Shown piece after piece: positions 22,701-34,408 of a DNA stretch of 64,000 bases; position 1 is the first letter of the stretch, and each line of letters opens with the position of its first letter. This DNA is from Pyrenochaeta sp. MPI-SDFR-AT-0127 (taxonomy: Eukaryota; Ascomycota; Dothideomycetes; Pleosporales; Cucurbitariaceae). The DNA is taken from contig JAGTJM010000009.1 in NCBI GenBank assembly GCA_020747015.1, forward strand, positions 1-64,000. Reading direction: 5' to 3'. Both the position numbers and the translations under genes were made by a program. The notes under the pieces were generated by a model. It saw only the letters and a list, made by a program, of their open reading frames with translations, had not been told where the DNA came from and made no database searches.

Positions 22701-25531
22701 TACGCCACAGCACGGGAGGTATAATTGCACTTGCAATGGGCGTCAAGGACTGGCGCATGAAACGTTGTATTGAAGATTTCATACATCTTTGCGGCATCGC
22801 ATTCACACCACGACCCATGCACGACGTTCCGATATTAAAGTATCTGATTCCCTTCAGGCACGTGGCAAAGTACGAAACATCACCACTTCGAACGGTACTT
22901 AAGAATACCTTTGGTGAACAGCGGCTTTTCGGAGGCGACCAGTCACAATGCCCTGACCATGGAGCGAAAGTTGCTGTGGTCGCGGCTGATGAAGCTGGAA
23001 GGAGGGCAATTGTTCTCGCCAATTATAGTCGGAAAGATAGTAATGATACCGGAGAGCGCACAGTTTCTTATGAGTTTCTCCGTCGAGCGAACCCAAAGTT
23101 GGAACTCAAAGTATGGGAAGCGGCGGCCGCCACGTCGGCGACTCCATCTTATTTCAAGCCATTCGAGCACGAGCCAACACGAAAGACATATCTCGATGGA
23201 AATGTCTACCACAACAATCCTATCTCTATTTTGCACCATGAAAGCAAGCTGTTATGGCCAGACGTCGCTGATCGGTCCCCTGATATTTTGCTTTCCATTG
23301 GTACGAGCCAAAATGCGGCTGTACTGACAGAGAGTCTCTCAAGCAACTCTCTCCCTTCTCAGAGTGGACAACAGTAAGTACATCTGCCTATAAATCAGAT
23401 CCAGAACCCTCTGACAATATAGTAATATCCCTTTAGCCACCACAGAACAGAGGTTACCCGGGAGAAAGCGGTCCTCTTTTTTCAGATTACATCAAATCTT
23501 TGCTGCCAAGGTACGCGCACTATTTGAGTGTGAATAACCTCATTAGGACTTACGCGCCTCTTTATGACTAACAATATACGCCTAGCATCGAGGAATAGAT
23601 AGTGTTTTCAGTTCAGAGCTTGCATGGAAGCACTTTCGTGCACATGTAAACTCTGCCGATGAACTTGGTCGAAATGAGTCACGGTATATGAGGATCAATC
23701 CAGACATTGGACGCGAGCCGCCCGGACTAGACGAAATAAACAGGCTCAAAGAATTGCAAAGGGATGTACGACACGCTTTGAAGTCGCGAGAAAACCGTAG
23801 CCAGATCGAGCGTGTGGCACATGTCCTTGTAGCAAGCTCATTCTACTACGAAAGAACTAGTGCAGCCAGATTCGAGCGAAACGGGTACTTTTCATGCACA
23901 GGTAATTATTGCGCATGCTCCATATTTGAATACCGTACTTACTCGTAAAGGTCAAATCTGCTGCAGGTTCGAGAACGGTTCACCATATCTTCGCGAGCTA
24001 GGCAAATACTTCATGAACCAGCAGACTACTGAATTTCAACCATGCTTTGAAGTTGAACATGCGGATGGTACATTGGCTGCCACTGTACGCCACACTTTGG
24101 AATTCTTCGTGGGCAAGATACTGATGTCTTAGATACCCATATCGGAGTTCCACGTGAACACCATGACAAATGATGCATCATTTTGCATCATAGTCCCAGA
24201 TATTCGAGCCCATAGGAAGGATGCAGAAGTAGATATCTCTTTACGACTTCAGAGCCATCGCTCTACGTATTCTATCAGCGGATTCCCAAGAACAATCATG
24301 GATAATCAAGCTAAGGGTAAGTGGGACCTTGTTCCTTCTCAAGTTCAAGCACGGCTGAATCAAACAAGTTCCCGGGATGGAAAGAATCCACAGGACAACA
24401 GCCAGCCCAAGCCAACTGAACTCGCCAGAGGTTGCCGTGCCCCTCGAACATGAAGTAGACGAACAACCTGCCCATCCCATGCTCTCGAATCGGACAGGCC
24501 CAGTGTTGGGGCTGCGAGTTAGCAGAAGCGAGATGAATGGTGTATCCAATTCCACTACTGGAAGAACCAGGAGAAGATCAAGTAGCGCCAATGTACGAGA
24601 CTCGTTGCGATGGCAATCACAACCGGTAGAAGAACAGGTGATTGCTGCTGAGCAATTAGATAGAGAACAGCATGTTGACCCGCCTGTATTCCCACCTCCT
24701 ATAGGAGTCGCGGGCAACACAACATCTAGAACGAACTCATCGTCGCATCGGAGACGTAGAACTAGTCAGCAGAATACACATTCTGATTCTAAAGTGAGAG
24801 GATCTGGAATAGCAGAGACTAGGTCATCACAGCCAACGAGGCCAGGAAGTGTTTCTGCACGGCATTTTGATGCGAACTCTCCTCAAAGAGTTCATAAGGA
24901 AGCGCCAAGACATGGGGATAATAGAGGGATACACCACTCAGAGCTACCTTCAACTGGCGACGAAAATGATGATTCTAAAATCCGCAGCACATCACGCTCG
25001 AAACAGAAAGCCCGAGAACACGTACAATCATCCCAAAGTCAGGACGACGTGCCTAAATCTAGCCTCCGCACTCGTCAGCAACAACGCAATGTCGCGTCGC
25101 GCAGTACGTCGCGAGGAGAGAGACACGCACCAGCATCTGCAGCTATTCCGCAGAATAATTTACCCGGCGACCGCCAAAAAGGTACAGCATCCAGTAACAT
25201 TCCAAAAGTGACACGAACAACACGTCCAAGCCATGCGGCGACGCAGCGAGTAACACAAGCGGGGCCATCCAGTCGCCCGAATGCCCTGTTCGAGCCCCTT
25301 CAAGACCTCTACGACATCCCATCATTCAAGCCGACTTTGGATTTTGACGCTCTCTATGGTGAGACTGCATCTGAGCTCTCTACAACTACAGACGCCACAG
25401 ACCTCGCTTTCGAACAAAGAAAGGTTGCACGCGAAGAACGGAATCGAGCAAGACAAGTGCCATCACCAGTGCATAGTGAAAATGGTCAGAGCATGGTGTC
25501 TAATCACCCAGAGCGGGGAAGGAGAAGATAG
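19731..25531 (+). CDS. Multidomain Cys-rich/P-loop GTPase/RING/patatin phospholipase protein
   Basis: Twelve exons: 19731-20004, 20072-20200, 20252-20672, 21009-21697, 21744-22368, 22555-22662, 22711-23373, 23423-23510, 23586-23901, 23951-24084, 24133-24316 and 24402-25531. They total 4761 nt (1586 aa), all phases agreeing. Residues 9-54 hold a Cys/His-rich zinc-binding-like module (C9, C14, C24, C27, C32, C35, H42, H54). Walker A is GQTNAGKST (132-140), completed by splicing; a DCEGF G3-like motif lies at 198-202 and ALNSTD near 308-313. A RING-like motif (CFCCLM...PCGHVLCANC...CLSCC) spans about 637-682. The patatin domain follows: DGGGIRG oxyanion hole (712-718), GTSTGG nucleophile elbow (747-752, Ser749) and DGN catalytic Asp (911). 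A beta-rich region follows, then about 370 disordered basic residues. Patatins are lipid acyl hydrolases; intact motifs imply activity. The biological role is unknown; substrate gating by the GTPase is inference. Confidence 0.85.
20673..21008 (+). other. Unusually long intron (336 nt) inside the GTPase domain
   Basis: Donor GTATGT and acceptor ACCAG, with CTGAC just upstream. Joining gives VLRDSRTFEVTTLRPLLEW in frame. At 336 nt it is far longer than the other introns of this gene (46-85 nt, plus one of 186). Its interior contains another acceptor-like site (20709) and a short open stretch ending in a stop, so a different splice form cannot be excluded. Confidence 0.55.
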
Positions 25532-26392
25532 TTGATCTTTGGAGAATTGGACGAATGTTACGAACTTACTCTGCTTCTTTCGCCTTCCGTTGTGAACTTG
25601 ACTGTCACGACTGTGACGGGACTTTGAGCACTTTGATGCATTCACAGAGGCATACTTGTGGGCAGTTTATGGCTTCCTCTTCATAAAGTCGCACTAGGTC
25701 GGCCTACGCTGGACACTGTGTAGGCTTTCGGTTGAACGCATGTGGGCAGTTGTGAAGGCGGGCTGTCATTAGTTGTGCCCCTTAGCGACAGATCGACTCG
25801 GGTAAGGCTTGCCTGGGTTCGGGATGGCGTCATGTGTGATGTGCAACACTGACGCAATGAATGGTATATAAACCATCATATTTCTCCGGCAATCTATTGT
25901 GATCGGAGGTGCTCCGAGGATGGACCGGCAAGGCAGACTCACGTGTCTCTACGGCGTTGTCTTGGGCTGTGTGGATTTCTTTTTGGACTTTGGAGTGCCA
26001 AATCGACTGGCGATGACAGAATGCACATGATCTCGAATGTAATTACCTCGATGGCCGTGACTCTTCGTATCCACGCTTTGACATTGGGTTGGAATAGCAC
26101 AGGGACACGGTCGCCGCAAGCGTCTACGGTCGCTTGTCACCGCCTTTTTCCCGAATGGTTTATTGCCGGCGCAAAGCCGGGGTCCTTGTGGGACCCTCTT
26201 ATTTTTCTCCACCAGTTCACTACAGCTCTTAAATAAGCTCGCTTCGCCGCTCTACAAGCATGTCGGCCAATTTCTTCGCTGCTTCCGAGCTACGCGGGAC
26301 GTCCCCTTGTCCTCTACGGTAGACCGTTTTTGCGATTCTGCTCCTGTCCTCGACCTTTGTAATCATTACTCTGTTATGACGCCATCTTTGAT
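25532..26392. other. Intergenic, BOR1 promoter side
   Basis: The 3' flank of the patatin gene and upstream region of the BOR1-like gene. Pyrimidine-rich close to the start (26270-26390), as common in fungal promoters. No supported ORF. Confidence 0.5.
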
Positions 26393-28312
26393 ATGACGCC
26401 GCCTCGAGGTTCTCTCACTGCTCTGTCTGAAGAGCATGGCCCCAAGTTGCGCAACTCGACCTCTCCGAACCGATCGCGGAAGTCGCCAAAACTCCCTTCC
26501 TCGGATCGCAATGCTACCGCGAATGACGAGTCCCTCCATCGCCAGCGGACGAATACTTCAAGGAGATCTGCGGCATCTAAGAAGAGTGCATGGTGGAAGA
26601 CGCGCTTGTTCAGTGGCATGATCAATGACATACGGAGAAGAGCGCCGTTCTATTGGAGTGACTGGAAAGATGCGTGGGACTATCGTGTCATACCCGCAAC
26701 AGTCTATATGTACTTTGCGAACATTCTACCGGCGCTCGCCTTCTCCCTTGACATGTTCGCCAAAACAGATCAAAGTTTCGGTGTCAATGAAGTACTGTTA
26801 GCCTCTGTGCTGGCTTCTGTGGTCTTCTCCCTTGCTGCCGCTCAGCCGCTGGTCATAGTTGGTGTCACAGGTCCCATTACTGTGTTCAACTATACCGTGT
26901 ACGATATCATTACACCAAGAGGAACCAACTACTTCGCCTTCATGTGTTGGATCGGCATATGGTCACTTATTTTCCACTGGATCCTCGCAGTTACCAATTC
27001 ATGTAATGGCCTGCGTTACGTAACGCGCTTCTCCTGCGATATATTTGGCTTTTATGTTGCCTTTATATATCTCCAAAAGGGCATACAGGTCCTTACCCGG
27101 CAATGGGAAGTGAACGACACATCAGCATACCTCTCGATCATGGTCGCCCTGTTGGTAACAGCAGTGGCTTATATTTGTGGCATTATTGGACAGTCTTCGC
27201 TACTCCAACGCCATATTCGCAAATTTATCGAGGACTATGGCACGCCCCTGACAGTAGTATTCTTCACCGGTTTTGCCCATATGGGCAAGATGGCAAATGT
27301 TGAGCTACTCAAACTTCCTACGTCAAAGGCGTTCTTCCCAACCACGGATAGAGGATGGCTTATTCACTTCTGGGATATCAGCGTGGGCGATGTGTTCCTA
27401 GCTATCCCGTTCGCTGTTCTTCTGACAATCTTGTTCTGGTTCGATCATAATGTCTCCAGTCTCATCGCACAAGGCACTGAATTCCCACTTAGAAAGCCAG
27501 CAGGCTTTCATTGGGACATATTCCTCCTTGGTATCACCACGGGCGTTGCTGGCCTTCTAGGCATACCTTTTCCAAACGGTCTAATCCCCCAAGCGCCATT
27601 TCATACTACATCGTTATGCGTAACGCGAACGGTATCAGACTCCGACGACGAAGTGAACAAGGGACACACGCGCCGTGTGGTCGATCACGTTGTCGAACAG
27701 CGTGTCTCTAACCTCGCCCAAGGCCTGTTGACTTTGGGAACTATGACTGGCCCCCTTCTTATCGTGTTGCACCTGATCCCTCAAGCTGTGCTGGCAGGCT
27801 TATTCTTCGTCATGGGTATCCAAGCGCTGGAGGCGAACGGAATAACACTAAAGCTACTTTTCTTAGCGAGGGACAAGCATCTTACCCCACAAAGCGACCC
27901 ATTGATGCGCATCGAGCGACGCTGGGCCATCTGGGCATTTGTCGGCCTCGAACTCGTAGGTTTTGGCGCAACCTTTGCCATCACGCAGACCATTGCTGCA
28001 ATCGGATTTCCAGTCTTCATCTTCCTTTACATCCCCATGCGAACATGGCTCATGCCGCACTTCTTCACGCCGCAGGAATTGAGTATACTCGACGCACCCA
28101 CAGCGAGTCTATTCACCATGGAATCTGTCGGTGGGAACCACGGAGAAGTACTAGAGCCTGCTGCAAACGACTCGTCGTTAGACGTCAGTGATGAAGCGGA
28201 ACGTGGCGAGAGCAGGAGCATAGAAGGTCTCAATTCAGAGGGTGCAGGCCGTCGACGAAGCAGTTTTAGAAGCCCAGATGAAACTGAAATGGATATTATG
28301 GCAAAGGCATAG
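26393..28312 (+). CDS. BOR1: BOR1-like anion/boron transporter (SLC4 family)
   Basis: Intronless, 639 aa. After a basic cytosolic N-terminus (residues 1-75, Ser/Arg-rich) comes the SLC4-type core: IRRRAPFYWSDWKDAWDYRV, PATVYMYFANILPALAF, the GVTGPITVFNYTVYDII signature, then WIGIWSLIFHWILAVTNS and TRFSCDIFGFYVAFIYLQKG. Ten or more hydrophobic spans are visible up to about residue 570. The C-terminal about 65 residues are hydrophilic with acidic and basic clusters. Fungal BOR1 proteins export borate and may carry bicarbonate across the plasma or vacuolar membrane. Length and segment order match the family, which is well conserved here. A second ATG closely precedes the start in another frame (26376); the chosen ATG is the first in this frame. 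Confidence 0.92.
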   Translation: MTPPRGSLTALSEEHGPKLRNSTSPNRSRKSPKLPSSDRNATANDESLHRQRTNTSRRSAASKKSAWWKTRLFSGMINDIRRRAPFYWSDWKDAWDYRVIPATVYMYFANILPALAFSLDMFAKTDQSFGVNEVLLASVLASVVFSLAAAQPLVIVGVTGPITVFNYTVYDIITPRGTNYFAFMCWIGIWSLIFHWILAVTNSCNGLRYVTRFSCDIFGFYVAFIYLQKGIQVLTRQWEVNDTSAYLSIMVALLVTAVAYICGIIGQSSLLQRHIRKFIEDYGTPLTVVFFTGFAHMGKMANVELLKLPTSKAFFPTTDRGWLIHFWDISVGDVFLAIPFAVLLTILFWFDHNVSSLIAQGTEFPLRKPAGFHWDIFLLGITTGVAGLLGIPFPNGLIPQAPFHTTSLCVTRTVSDSDDEVNKGHTRRVVDHVVEQRVSNLAQGLLTLGTMTGPLLIVLHLIPQAVLAGLFFVMGIQALEANGITLKLLFLARDKHLTPQSDPLMRIERRWAIWAFVGLELVGFGATFAITQTIAAIGFPVFIFLYIPMRTWLMPHFFTPQELSILDAPTASLFTMESVGGNHGEVLEPAANDSSLDVSDEAERGESRSIEGLNSEGAGRRRSSFRSPDETEMDIMAKA

Positions 28313-29062
28313 ATAGTCTGATGCCCATGGTAGACAAAAAGGGCTCAAGTCATAGAATACATAACGACGGTTGATACGGCATTGTAAGGGATATATATCA
28401 AATACCGATTCCACGCATTTACGATCATACTCAGTTCTTACACTGGTTTACTCTTTATGTTTTTGCCATTGTCTTATCGCGTGGAAATCGAATAAAGAGA
28501 CGTATGTTAGCGAAGTACAGAAAGGGATCTTATCAGAACCAACATCGCTTGGAAGGCAATACGATGATGGCATCTTCCCGACATATAGCTCTGACAATTG
28601 TTCCTATGCATTGCCGTTACAATACGAGGGAAGCAACAGAAGAAAGAAAAGAAAAGAAAAGAAAAGAGAAATACGGTGTCAAGATCTTCATCCTTGCCCT
28701 GTAATCGAGCAAAGACTTCAATACAAAATGGCAGCGTGAAACAACTATCTCTGACCTAAGACAATGATTGCGTCTTTGATTGTTTCTCTTCAAACAAATC
28801 AAATATCACAATCGTAGATAGAGAGTCATAAAACCAGAAATAAGCATCGTGAGCGAGAGGACAAGACCAAGTAATGATGTGGAAAACCATTGCTATTGCA
28901 GCATTGCATTCCAAAAAGATCGTCCGACCAGCGTAGATATATACAAGAATTCGGCTCGAAGAATGTTTATCAGAAAGCCCTTTAAAAAGCCTTTACAAGC
29001 CCCCCCCCTTCTTATAATTCATTTGCAACACAATGCACAAGTGAAAGTCATATATTCAATGC
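28313..29062. other. Convergent intergenic region
   Basis: Shared 3' flanks of BOR1 (plus) and the pectate lyase (minus). AT-rich, containing the short (GAAAA)n run at 28646-28665. No gene. Confidence 0.5.
28646..28665. repeat. (GAAAA)4 microsatellite
   Basis: Four perfect gaaaa units in the convergent intergenic region. Confidence 0.85.
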
Positions 29063-30105
29063 TTAGAACTTGAGGGTGGCGCCAGCGGTGCCAACAACAG
29101 CCGCCTTGACGGCCGAAGCAGCAAGGAGGTTGGCAACTTCGTATGGTGCCTTGGTAAGAGTGCCTTTCTCTGCGGTGCTCTTAGCGCCGCCGAAGTCGTT
29201 GCCAGACTCGACAGCGAAGCCGGAGTTGGTGGAGTAGAGAGCCTTCTTCGATCCGGAGAAGACATTGTTTTGAACGAGGAGCTGTGCGCCCTGGCGTGTG
29301 TTGATGCCATCAGACACGTTCTCGTAGTAGTTGTTGAACAAGTGGCCGGTACCGAAGCGGAAAGATGGGCCACGGGAGTTGATGTTCTTCCAGTAGTTAA
29401 GAGCATAGGTAACAGTGAGGTGACCTTTGTCCTCGGAGCCGTTCGAGTCGGAGTGACCAACGAGCGAGCACTTCCAGTGGTCATGGAAGAATGTGTTAGA
29501 GATGGTGACGTAGTCTGCGGCATGGGTAACATCGAGGAGACCATCGTAGTAGTCCTTGTCGTGCTCCGTGTCAGAGGAGAGGTCGACATGGTCAATCCAG
29601 ACGTTCTCGGCTAGTTGAATGGCAATGGCGTCTCCGCCAACAACCTTCTCCATTGCAAAATTACGGAGAATGACGTTCTTGACCTTCTTGACGGTGAGGG
29701 TGAAGTCGGTAAGGACTATAAGTTTGCAAGCTTAGCGCTGTAGATTTGCATATACTTGTTGGGATTTCACCTACCGACTGAAGAGTCCTTCCCAATGACG
29801 CTCTTGTTTGAGCCAATCTTGACATTCTCACCGCTGCCTTTGATAGGACCTGTGATGAGGACAATAGCAGCGTCATCACCTGTGACAGCGCTGGTAAGCT
29901 CGCTGAGCGACGCAACTTCGACAGTCTTGCCGCCCTTTCCACCAGATGTACCGCCGTTCTGCGTGGCAAACCCAACTGTGGCAACATCCTCGAGGGAAGC
30001 AGACCCATTAGCGAGACCAGCACGCTTGACATTGATCATAGAGGGCATGGGGACTGCCAAAGCGGAGACAGCCATAAGGCCGAGAGACATGACTGAGAAC
30101 TTCAT
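29063..30105 (-). CDS. Secreted pectate lyase (polysaccharide lyase family 1)
   Basis: Exons 29775-30105 and 29063-29715 with a 59-nt intron; 327 aa, the normal length for fungal PL1 enzymes. The ATG at 30105 starts a signal peptide (MKFSVMSLGLMAVSALAVPM), probably followed by a short propeptide ending near KR. The parallel beta-helix core shows the family motifs: WIDHVDLSSD, DYYDGLLDVTHAADYVTISN (calcium-binding acids), WKCSLVGHSD and the RGPSFRFG catalytic-Arg region. The enzyme cleaves de-esterified homogalacturonan by calcium-dependent beta-elimination outside the cell, so this points to a plant-associated or saprobic life style. Two further in-frame ATGs upstream (30255 and 30219) would bury the signal peptide and are rejected. 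The intron falls at GKDSSVVLTDFTL. Confidence 0.93.
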
Positions 30106-31910
30106 CTTGGAGAAAGTGTCAATCGTTTGAAGAAATAAATGAATGAAGGAATAAGCGAGGGACTGGAGTTTTGGGGTAGAAAAGAATGGAAGAGACTGAG
30201 CTGAAGAAGAAACCTGCATGAGGTTGTGGAGGCTCTTAAATAACAAGCTCTCCATCCGATAGCCGGCTCTTCCATGTTTCTTCCAGTTTTCAGTTCAAGC
30301 CCCACAGGAATACGCGCGGTGAGCACCGTGTTTCAACCATGATCATACCAACTGGTTTTGCCCCAATGTAGCCAAATCAGCGGGAACGGCACGTTCATGC
30401 GCGTGACATTTCTGCCTTTCCTACCGAGTAGCGAAGAACAAGCACAATCAGAGGACGTCAAGCTCCGCTTGGGTCACCATGCGGAAGGAATGTGTTTGAA
30501 ACGACTAGCCGAATGTAGGTTGTTCGGTCCACTTCGTGCGCGGCAAAGTACCAAAGGACCGGTTTCGAAACATAACCGTAGCCGGAACAGGTAACATGGA
30601 AATTGAGGGAGATATAGCGTGTTCGATCGTGAATCCGAAGAGCTGCAATCAGCAGGAGACTAGAGATATGACAGGGTTGACATGCGATTCAAACCTTGGC
30701 GATGTGGAACTTGCACCCAACTGCAATACTTCTAGCCGCTGTGAACATCTCCGGACGGACGAACGTATCAGTGCTGTCCAAGAGCTGCTTGATGACCCAA
30801 TACAGCTTAGAGCTCTGTGACAAGAGATCAAAGGAGGTATAGCTGAGGTGCCAAAAGCAGGACTTGGAAATCTGAGCATAGTCCTTCGTGATGTAAATCG
30901 AGCATATCGAAGTGAATATGTGCATGCATGCGCATGCGCAAGTAACATCGACTTTGAGCGTTGTGAAGGCCAAACCCAACACCGCGTCAGCCTCATCTTA
31001 CAGCAAGGAACAATGCAAGCGCCCATTGCGTTCAGTAACCATGTGAGAAGCGCCCAGTCGGTAAAGAAGCCGATTCCAACAGTTGAAGGCGGCTACGAGT
31101 CGAGAAACGGGGAGCCGAGGATTGATAATGCTGGTTTACAAGCAGGCATCCTGTGAAAAAGCATTCCTGGGCTTCTGGGCATTATTTTCGACTGCGCCGA
31201 ACAGCCGTTCACCGCATCTCGACGCAGCCACAGATTGTAGCTGAAAAGTATTGAGATATGCATAGGGAAATATATTGTGCTGCCAAGTTCATGCGTGCTC
31301 TCCTCGAGGTGCCTTTTTTTGCGGGTGCTTGCATGCAACTGGACCAGGAAGGGAATGAAATCTCTGTAAATATGAGCAAAATCCTATAAGATACTTCATA
31401 CAGGGTGGGACTGAGCTGAGCTGGCTTACTCGAAACTATTCTAGCAAGCACATACTCTAAGTGGAGGCGGTGGCTGGATTCCAACAATGTAAAGCATTGA
31501 AGACGGAGTCCCAGAATTGGGGGACGAAAGACCAAAAATAATGGACCAGAGACAGTTAGATGCTCAAACAGCATAAGTTGAGCCCCACATTCTCGCAATA
31601 GAAAGGTGTGTTAATAGAATATCGCACAAAGGTGGTGAGTTTAGCATTCACGTGTTCAGGGAGTGACATCATCGCCCCAAACCGCAGCCAGCTCTCAAGG
31701 ACGCGAACAAAGAGAACAGCGAGACAAGCTTGTAAATAGGCAACAACAAACCACAAAAATTTCCCCGACTTGCAGACACGATCTACAACTATAATTCACT
31801 TTCTCATCTCGTCTCTAAATCTTTCTTGTGTTCCTTTTGAACACAGAGCTACAACTCGCTTCGTCCAAAACAGCCTCCGAGGTGGATAGTACCACATACC
31901 CAAACCCAAC
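30106..31910. other. Divergent intergenic region (1.8 kb)
   Basis: Upstream regions of the pectate lyase (minus) and the Pro-rich small protein (plus). Short ORFs only, none with recognisable features. The size suits a regulated promoter for the secreted enzyme, but I identified no specific operator. Confidence 0.5.
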
Positions 31911-32567
31911 ATGCCTCCAATCCCCATCCACAAAGACTCACCTATTGCCCCCACCGCCGCAAAACCCGATGGAATAACGCCATCTACCGCCTCATCAAAT
32001 GCGCAAACCCCGCCCCCAACGCGCACAACACCCGCCTACGCGCCTGCCACAACCACAGCATCCTCATCCTCTCCTCCACCCCCCCAACCTGGAGCGCGCC
32101 CAGCAGCCCCAACAGCACTGATACAAGGCGAGGATGACTCGTCACCGGCACCACCACGGCCGGGCCCCACTGCAACGGTAGTAACAACAGAGACGAGGCT
32201 CGGTGGTCCACCGCCGCAGTTCACACAGCCGCCTCCGTCGGATTCGGCGCTCGCTGGCCGCAGCACAACGACGAGTGCTACGCCTGCTAAACCTGGCCCT
32301 ACGTCTCTCAATTATGGGCCTGCTGCGTCTCCATTTCAAACTTCAGATTCCCAGGGAGCTGCGCCCACAAGAACAAGTCTCGAACACCCACCAGGCTATG
32401 TGCAAGCACCTGACAATGCGCCATATTCTGCTGGAGGATCAATTGGTGCTGCTGAGGGGGAAAACACGGAGGGTGTTGGCGCTGCCGCTTGGAACGTATT
32501 GAGCAAGGCCGGAGAAGCGTTGAAAAAAGGCGAGGAGGCTGCGTGGAGGGCCGTCCGGAACAAGTAA
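31911..32567 (+). CDS. Small Pro/Thr/Ala-rich hypothetical protein
   Basis: Single exon, 218 aa, no recognised family. Residues 1-185 are low-complexity and disordered, rich in Pro, Thr, Ser and Ala (AQTPPPTRTTPAYAPATTTA, PPPPQPGARPAAP). The last about 30 residues form a probable amphipathic helix, AAWNVLSKAGEALKKGEEAA, ending WRAVRNK. This ordered tail after a disordered body is the only part likely to be conserved. No signal peptide or membrane span. The ATG sits in a favourable AAC ATG C context after a pyrimidine- and adenine-rich leader. Evidence for coding is the long frame with biased composition and the structured tail, not homology I can name. Confidence 0.65.
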   Translation: MPPIPIHKDSPIAPTAAKPDGITPSTASSNAQTPPPTRTTPAYAPATTTASSSSPPPPQPGARPAAPTALIQGEDDSSPAPPRPGPTATVVTTETRLGGPPPQFTQPPPSDSALAGRSTTTSATPAKPGPTSLNYGPAASPFQTSDSQGAAPTRTSLEHPPGYVQAPDNAPYSAGGSIGAAEGENTEGVGAAAWNVLSKAGEALKKGEEAAWRAVRNK

Positions 32568-33001
32568 TGGCAAGAATCTAGCAATGACATCGCTAATTAG
32601 AGTATCAAGGCAATCATAACATCACATGTAGCAATCAGATAGCAATATACAAAAGAACCCAAAAACTTTCTATAGACCACTATTTTCCCCAGGGCACCAA
32701 AGCGATGTAAAGAGGAACATACAGCTAGGAAAGGGGCAAACAGACTAAAGCAATGCAAGCCGGATATGACGTGTGTAATACAGGGTGCTGTGAGGGAAGG
32801 AGACAGAACCGGCAATGTAAAGTACAGGGTGTGTTACCACCGGGGCGTGCTTTTCGTTACCAAGAACAATCTTCTGCCCGGCGGGCTTGATATTGCTCTA
32901 TCCAGTGTACCACCACACGCACCTCGTCCCCTCATGACGCAACAATTAGCTGCTTCCACCACATAAACTCAGGTCGGGGTATCGAAGAGGAAGAAAGGCG
33001 C
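32568..33001. other. Convergent intergenic region
   Basis: 3' flanks of the Pro-rich gene and the ADP/ATP carrier gene. No gene seen. Confidence 0.5.
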
Positions 33002-34408
33002 TTAACCAGATCCACCCTTGAACTTCTTGCCGAACATGATGAGCTGGGCCTGGTCGTAGATGGACAAGACACCGGCACCGGCAACACCACGGAGGATGTT
33101 GGCACCAGCGCCCTTGAAGAGAGACTTGACACCCTCGGCGGCGACAATCTGGCGGGCAGCATCCATGGTACCCTTGTACTTGACGGCCTCACCGGAAGTC
33201 ATCATCATACGACGACGGATGGTGTCGAGAGGGTAGGAAGCGATACCAGCACCAGTGGTGACAGCCCAGCCGAGAGCGAAAGAAGCCAAGAAGTTACCCT
33301 CGAGGGAGCCGGTGAGGAGGACAGGCTTGATCGAGTCGTACATACCGAAGTACAGACCACGGTAGACGACGATACCAGCAACGGAGGGCATGAAACCACG
33401 GTAAAGACCGCCAATACCATCGGAGGCAAGGGTCTTCTTGTAGACATCTACGAGGCCATTGAACTGACGCTCACCACCCTTCTTGGCGGACTTGGCGTCG
33501 TTGGCAAGACGGGTACGGGCGTAATCGAGCGAGTAGACGAAGAGGAGCGAAGTGGCACCAGCGGCCTGTTGTTGTCAGTCGTTTGCATTGAGCTAGATTC
33601 AGAAGTGACCACTTACACCACCGGAGGCCAAGTTACCGGCCATCCACTTGGCGTAACCATCACGCTCCTTCTTGTAGGCGAACATGGACTTGTAGGTGTC
33701 GCGGAAAGCGAAGTTCAAGGCCTGGGTGGGGAAGTAACGGATGACATTGGCGGTGTTACCACGCCAGAGAGAGAGGACACCCTCGTTCTTGGCTGTCCTG
33801 CTGAAGCACTCGACAATACCGTCATACTTGCGGTCGAGACGGCCGGACTTAAGCATCTCATCCTAAAAGATTGTGTTAGCGAGCGGATGGTGATGAAGGA
33901 TACATGTGGGTATATCGTACCTGGTTCTGGATGAGGAGCTTGACACGCTCGATGGGGGCGGCAGCGGTCTTCGAGACGGCGGCGGAGACACCTCCCACTA
34001 AAGATAACGAGTCAGTAGCTGCGCCAGACGACAATTATCTGGGAAAAGCTCTCGCATCACCTTCGGATGCCATTGGCACTCGAAATTGATGGGAAATGCT
34101 CTCCAGGATGGAACGTACTCAAGAAGTCGACCACGAAGCCCTGAACTCATCGTTAGCACATGCTGCAAGAGATTGACGCACACAAGCACACAAGCCAGCT
34201 GCACCGCCAGCCGACACGCGCATCTCCCACAACAGCAGGATCATCTCATGGCATCGTCAAGTCGCTAACGAAGGTCCGATCGATGCCATTGAGATGGATC
34301 CGCGCTCGATGTTGGTTGCACGGTCGCCTGGACTGGACAGCTGGCTGCGCTGGGGGCGGGTCGACTTACGGGCATGCCCATGAAGCTTTTATCCTGTTGT
34401 GCGGCCAT
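33002..34408 (-). CDS. AAC: Mitochondrial ADP/ATP carrier
   Basis: Five exons: 34370-34408, 34119-34140, 33921-33997, 33617-33862 and 33002-33565; 315 aa. Exon 2 is a 22-nt micro-exon; assembled, exons 1-3 read MAAQQDKSFMGMP, GFVVDFLMGGVSAAVSKTAA, then APIERVKLLIQNQ. Three mitochondrial-carrier repeats are clear: P-x-D/E-x-x-[KR] in APIERVK, YSLDYARTR and YPLDTIRRR. The carrier-specific RRRMMM nucleotide signature is present (about residue 250). The protein exchanges cytosolic ADP for matrix ATP across the inner membrane. Length and all motifs fit an active carrier. The clustering of introns at the 5' end is common in highly expressed fungal genes. No paralogue in the window. Confidence 0.95.

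Noticed and set aside
24130..24132. Premature TAG stop in the patatin gene
   Set aside because: It is the 3' end of a normal 48-nt intron (24085-24132) with branch point CTGAT; removing it keeps the frame.
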